Positions 29,574-33,060 of a stretch of DNA of 33,060 bases are shown one piece after another. Positions within the stretch are counted from its first letter, which is position 1. Every line of letters begins with the position of its first letter. Origin of the DNA: Planctomycetota bacterium (lineage in GTDB: Bacteria > Planctomycetota > Phycisphaerae > Phycisphaerales > SM1A02); contig JADFFQ010000042.1 of assembly GCA_022568135.1 (NCBI GenBank), forward strand, positions 1 to 33,060, written 5' to 3'. The notes beneath the pieces were generated by a model, which searched no databases, was not told the DNA's origin, and worked only from the letters and a program-made list of their open reading frames with translations. The position numbers and the translations under genes were made by a program.

Positions 29574-30530
29574 ATGAATTATCGCCGCCTAGGCATGTGG
29601 GGGCTGAAGCTCTCGGAGATCGGCTTTGGGTCGTGGCTGACGCTGAACCGCCAAGATCAGGACGTGGCCACGGCTCTGCACCGCGTCGCCTACGAACACG
29701 GAATCAATTTCTTTGACACGGCCAACGTGTACGGCCGGGGCCGAACGGAGGTCCTCGTCGGCAAGGCGTTGAGCCCCTTTCGTCGGGACACCTACATTCT
29801 GGCCACCAAGGTCTACTGGCCGGTCGAGAAGGACTGGCCGTTTCCCGAGGCGAATGATCGCGGGCTGAGCCGCAAGCACGTCTTCTGCCAATGCCACGCT
29901 TCGTTGGGGCGTCTGAACACCGACTACATCGATCTGTATCAATGCCATCGCTACGACGAGAAGACGCCGCTGCCCGAGACCTGCCGGGCGATGAACGATC
30001 TCATCAGCCAGGGCAAGATCCTGTACTGGGGCGTCAGCGAATGGACGGCTCAGCAGATCAGCGAGGCGGTCGGCATCTGCGAAGATCACGGCTGGTATCA
30101 GCCGGTGAGCAACCAGCCGCTGTACAACATGCTCGAACGGCACTGGGAAGCGGAGGTCTTGCCGACCTGCGCCCGGCTGGGCCTGGGCGTCGTCAACTTT
30201 TCGCCGCTGGCCGAAGGCGTCCTCACCGGCAAGTACATCGATGGCATTCCACCCGGCAGCCGAGCTGCGGACAAGCAGGCCGGCGAATTCATCCGGCCCA
30301 GGCTCACCGACGACAACCGGGCCAAGTTGGCAAAGCTCGCCGACCTCGCGGCAGGCCTGGGGACGCCTATATCCAATCTGGCCATCGCATGGTGTCTGCG
30401 CCGCCCTGAGATCACCAGCTGCATCATCGGGGCAACCAGGCACGAACAAGTTGTCGAGAACGTCAAGGCCAGCGATCTCGAACTTGACGACCACGTGCTC
30501 GACCGCATCAGCGCGATCCTGGGTGGTTGA
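29574..30530 (+). CDS. Aldo/keto reductase, voltage-gated K+ channel beta-subunit-like (AKR6/12-type)
   Basis: 318 residues forming a TIM barrel with the catalytic tetrad: D in NFFDTANVYG, Y of the same motif, K in ILATKVYW and H in YQCHRYD. The NADPH-binding tail is CIIGATRHEQVVENV. It starts MNYRRLGMWGLKLSEIGFG, the standard beginning. The relatives with this spacing (YhdN, YghZ, Kv-beta type) reduce methylglyoxal and other aldehydes; the physiological substrate is unknown. It stands alone on plus, and no plus-strand terminator is clear. Confidence 0.95.
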   Translation: MNYRRLGMWGLKLSEIGFGSWLTLNRQDQDVATALHRVAYEHGINFFDTANVYGRGRTEVLVGKALSPFRRDTYILATKVYWPVEKDWPFPEANDRGLSRKHVFCQCHASLGRLNTDYIDLYQCHRYDEKTPLPETCRAMNDLISQGKILYWGVSEWTAQQISEAVGICEDHGWYQPVSNQPLYNMLERHWEAEVLPTCARLGLGVVNFSPLAEGVLTGKYIDGIPPGSRAADKQAGEFIRPRLTDDNRAKLAKLADLAAGLGTPISNLAIAWCLRRPEITSCIIGATRHEQVVENVKASDLELDDHVLDRISAILGG

Positions 30531-30610
30531 CACCAGGCACATCCGCTTTACTGCGGAGGCCGGGCCGCCCCATCACCGTGCGCCGAAGCGGACGGTTGGA
30601 CAAATCAAAA

Positions 30611-30637
30611 GCCCCCGGCACGTTTAGCACCGGGGGC
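30611..30637 (-). terminator. Rho-independent terminator, minus strand
   Basis: GCCCCCGG ... CCGGGGGC forms an 8-bp GC stem with an 11-nt loop. On the minus strand it is followed by TTTTGATTTG. It would stop transcription coming from the FG-GAP gene. On the plus strand no T-run follows. Confidence 0.7.
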
Positions 30638-30757
30638 GTCGTTCACCCTCATGGGTTATGGCTTTGACTCATGGTGAGCCGGGTCCGCCTTCGGCGGATC
30701 AACCCGGTGGACAATCGCATACCCGATGCTTCCGCCGCCCACGAAAACGAAGAGAAA

Positions 30758-30781
30758 GCCCAGGGAATCCGTTCCCTGGGC
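30758..30781 (-). terminator. Rho-independent terminator, minus strand, proximal
   Basis: GCCCAGGGAA-TCCG-TTCCCTGGGC has a 10-bp perfect stem. On the minus strand it is followed by TTTCTCTTCGTTTTC. It lies 60 nt beyond the stop of the FG-GAP gene and backs up the second hairpin at 30611. Confidence 0.7.
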
Positions 30782-30840
30782 CTTGGCGCATCACTGATCA
30801 CTCATCGCTCACCACTCATCACTCATCGCTTCCTCTTTCC

Positions 30841-33042
30841 CTATGGTTGCGCCTCCAGAAGTGCCTGAAGCACACACGCGCACACGAAGGCTTCAGAGTC
30901 GCTTGCGGCGATCAGCCAGTCCTGGTATTCGTCGACGCTGGCGAATCCCATTTGCGCCAGCGCCTCGGTGAGCGATGAGCTTGAACCCGATCCACCGCCG
31001 CCTTGACCGCCCTGGCCGCAACTCAACTCCGGGCCGGGGCCACAGAGGGGGGCTTGCGGGCAGGCGCCCCAGTTGAGCAGCAGTATGGCCAGATCGAAGG
31101 GATCGGTGGTGCAGTCGCCGTTCAGATCCCCGCAGGGCATGCCCCAGCAAAACAGCAGGTATGCCTGATCGTACGCATCGACGGTGCAGTCGGGTACGCC
31201 TAGAGGGCCGGTGAAGTCGCCGGGACATTCGTTGAATGGATCAACGTCCCCACACGCCGGAATCTGGGAGCAATTGCCCGGACATCCGTCGATATAGCGC
31301 TCGAACCAGCACAGCGCGTTCTCTATTTCCTCCTCCGTGCCGTTATGGAGGATGTCCTGTAGAAGGTCCCAGTCGTCCATGCTTAGCCCGGCCTCGGTCA
31401 GAAACTCATCAAGCGTTGGCCCCGAAGCACCGAGAACGCACGGGCAGGCGCCCCAGTTGGCTATCAGGGTGAGCAGGTCGAAGATGTCGACGGTTCCGTT
31501 GCCGTCGAAGTCGGCCGGGTGCCCGGGGTTGGGTCCCCAGGCGGCAAGCAGCGCCAGCAAGTCGAGGATGCCCACATCGCCGCTCCCGTCGAGGTCCCAC
31601 GGGCAGGGGCAAACACCTTCGAAGATATACGCAGACCCGGAGTTGTTGCCGTTATCGTCATCGTCGTTGAAGTGAGCGCCGACGATAGCGATGTCCCCGC
31701 TGATGGAGATGGAGTCGCCGAACTGATCTCGTTGGGCGGCGTCGGAGGCGGTCAACTTGGCGTTTTCCTGGTTGGTGTTCTGCCAACCGCTCGGTGGCTT
31801 TAGGAAGACATACGCCGATCCGGACCTGAAGCCGTCGTCGTCATTGAACCGAGCCCCAACGGTCGCCCCGTCGCCGCTGATCGACACTGAGATGCCGAAC
31901 TGGTCGCCGGGAGCGCCATCGAAGGCGGTGAGCTTGGCGGTCTCATGCAGCAGCGAAGGCACAGAGTCCCACCCATCCGCGGGCTCGACAAACACGTACG
32001 CCGAGCCCGACTGACCGGTCGTGTCACCATAAGCTCCCACGATGGCGGTGTCCAAGCTGATCGCCACCGAGACCCCGAACAAGTCAAACATCGCGCCGTC
32101 GGAGGCGGTGAGCTTGACGGTTTGGGTCATGTTCGTCCAGCCACTGGGGGGCTTGACGAAGATGTAGGCCGAACCAGAGACGCCGCCGTTGTCGTCGTCG
32201 GCCATCGCCCCCACGATGGCGGTGGCGCCGCTGATGGACACGGAGACGCCGAAGTAGTCGAACGTCGCGCCGTCGGAGGCCGTGAGTTTAGCGACCTGGC
32301 CCCATTGGTCGTTGCCGTCTTGGTTGCGATAGAAGACGTACGCCGCCCCGACCCAGCTGCCGTTGTCACTGTCTAGACTGGCCCCGACGATCGCGAAGTC
32401 TCCGCTGAGTGAGACGGACGTGCCGAAGTGGTCACTCGCCGCAGCGTCGGAGGCGGTGAGCTTGGCCACCTGCCCCCATTGGTCGTTGCCTGGATCGTTG
32501 CGATAGAAGATGTAGGCCGAGCCGGCATTGCCGAAGCCGCTGTGGTCGTCGAACTGGGAACCGACGATGGCGATGTCGCCGCTGATCGAGACGGACGTGC
32601 CGAAGTGGTCCCCCGCCGCGGCGTCGGTGGCGATGAGCCTTGTGACCTCACCCCAGATATCCGGCCCGCCGAAATCCTGCTGGTAGATGTAGGCCGAGCC
32701 GGCATTGGCTCCCACCCCGGCGATGTCCTTCAAAATAGCCCCCACGATGGCCGTATCGCCGTCGATCGACACGCTTTCGCCGAACTGGTCCGCCGTCGCG
32801 GCGTCGGAGGCCAGCAGCTTGGTGACCTCACCCGGCTGACCCCAAGCCTGGCCAGCTATCGCGAGGACCAAGAGCGCCGCCGCGGGCAGAACCAGACGAC
32901 TTGATCTTAGTCGAGTCGGTACCGGGCTAGGTCCTGTCTGACGGATCGGATGTTCGGCGCATGTACGGGTTGCGCCTTGTGGTGATGTAGAGTATGACTG
33001 GTCTGCGGCAAGGAGGCCAGTGATGACCAAACAAAACGGCAA
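30841..33042 (-). CDS. Secreted FG-GAP beta-propeller protein with dockerin-like repeats
   Basis: 733 codons in the open frame. A signal peptide (RLVLPAAALLVLAIAGQAWG) is followed by seven FG-GAP/integrin-alpha-type repeats of about 50 residues, each with ASDxAxxDxFGxSVSISGDxAIVGA and xGSAYxF, which suits one seven-bladed propeller. Residues ~480-660 hold two pairs of dockerin-like Ca-binding motifs (DLDGSGDVGILDLLALL and DFDGNGTVDIFDLLTLI in the first pair). A Gly/Ser-rich linker and a helical end follow. It is exported and probably surface-associated, as in many Phycisphaerae; the ligand is unknown. No start codon other than TTG 33042 is in frame, and the first ~40 residues are probably not native (see the neighbouring insertion). 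Confidence 0.85.
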   Translation of the reverse strand: MPFCLVITGLLAADQSYSTSPQGATRTCAEHPIRQTGPSPVPTRLRSSRLVLPAAALLVLAIAGQAWGQPGEVTKLLASDAATADQFGESVSIDGDTAIVGAILKDIAGVGANAGSAYIYQQDFGGPDIWGEVTRLIATDAAAGDHFGTSVSISGDIAIVGSQFDDHSGFGNAGSAYIFYRNDPGNDQWGQVAKLTASDAAASDHFGTSVSLSGDFAIVGASLDSDNGSWVGAAYVFYRNQDGNDQWGQVAKLTASDGATFDYFGVSVSISGATAIVGAMADDDNGGVSGSAYIFVKPPSGWTNMTQTVKLTASDGAMFDLFGVSVAISLDTAIVGAYGDTTGQSGSAYVFVEPADGWDSVPSLLHETAKLTAFDGAPGDQFGISVSISGDGATVGARFNDDDGFRSGSAYVFLKPPSGWQNTNQENAKLTASDAAQRDQFGDSISISGDIAIVGAHFNDDDDNGNNSGSAYIFEGVCPCPWDLDGSGDVGILDLLALLAAWGPNPGHPADFDGNGTVDIFDLLTLIANWGACPCVLGASGPTLDEFLTEAGLSMDDWDLLQDILHNGTEEEIENALCWFERYIDGCPGNCSQIPACGDVDPFNECPGDFTGPLGVPDCTVDAYDQAYLLFCWGMPCGDLNGDCTTDPFDLAILLLNWGACPQAPLCGPGPELSCGQGGQGGGGSGSSSSLTEALAQMGFASVDEYQDWLIAASDSEAFVCACVLQALLEAQP

Positions 33043-33060
33043 ACGAAACAGATCGGGGCG
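33023..33060 (+). CDS. Start of a gene running off the window, possibly a transposase
   Basis: ATG at 33023 with AAGGAGG 6 nt upstream begins MTKQNGKRNRSG, a basic start like that of IS3/IS911-type transposase subunits. It overlaps the 5' end of the antisense FG-GAP frame. Only 12 codons are visible, so the identity is a guess from the start and context. Confidence 0.35.
   Translation, partial: MTKQNGKRNRSG

Larger units (their letters stand above)
30531..30840. other. Intergenic region between two converging genes
   Basis: 310 bp without a gene. It holds two minus-strand terminators (listed separately), a small palindrome TCCGCC-TTC-GGCGGA near 30684-30698, and a low-complexity tract around 30790-30830 built from ATCACTC/ATCGCTC words. 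Confidence 0.6.

Overview
The window is a GC-rich chromosomal segment that most likely comes from a member of the Planctomycetota, probably class Phycisphaerae. The best clue is the large secreted protein at the right end. It combines seven FG-GAP-type propeller repeats with dockerin-like DxDGxGxVDxxDLLxLLxxWG motifs, an architecture very common in that group. The many palindromic intergenic repeats fit the same origin. The species cannot be named from the sequence.

Layout. 1-1641: the tail of a membrane protein, a class II glutamine amidotransferase between imperfect direct repeats, and a broken tyrosine recombinase. 1701-4680: tRNA-Arg, rpsT, a CPBP (CAAX-type) intramembrane protease and a TlpA-like thioredoxin with a helical C-terminal domain. 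4922-7395: a divergent Gfo/Idh/MocA dehydrogenase and a DadA-like FAD oxidoreductase. 7449-9083: tRNA-Gly(CCC), then a 1.6 kb islet carrying one PD-(D/E)XK nuclease-like gene and closed by a copy of the 3' half of the tRNA. 9226-12294: a saccharopine dehydrogenase-like gene, tryptophan 2,3-dioxygenase and a small membrane protein. 12655-15179: tRNA-Pro, tRNA-Tyr, tRNA-Thr and mnmG, which carries two in-frame palindromic insertions. 15291-18896: hicAB lying between the true 3' end of korB and a detached copy of that end, then korB and korA. 19011-21887: pntB, pntAB, pntAA. 22190-22657: a small IS derivative. 22748-28338: rsmG, rodA, mrdA, ychF. 28468-30530: an orphan higA-like antitoxin, aat and an aldo/keto reductase. 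30611-33042: terminators and the FG-GAP/dockerin protein. 33023-33060: the start of another gene, possibly a transposase.

How the genes work together. Most genes are housekeeping or central metabolism. They cover translation and RNA modification (rpsT, tRNAs, mnmG, rsmG, ychF, aat) and cell elongation (mrdA-rodA, translationally coupled). A redox block pairs a 2-oxoacid:ferredoxin oxidoreductase with the proton-translocating transhydrogenase. Amino-acid catabolism is represented by kynA, the saccharopine dehydrogenase-like gene and the DadA-like gene.

The most interesting signal is structural. Lone cargo genes or pairs (the nuclease, hicAB, possibly the glutamine amidotransferase and the small membrane protein) sit directly behind the 3' end of a host gene and are followed by a detached copy of that end. 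No intact integrase is in the window. Small palindromic repeats also occur both between and inside genes, including two in-frame insertions in mnmG and one at the 3' end of korA.
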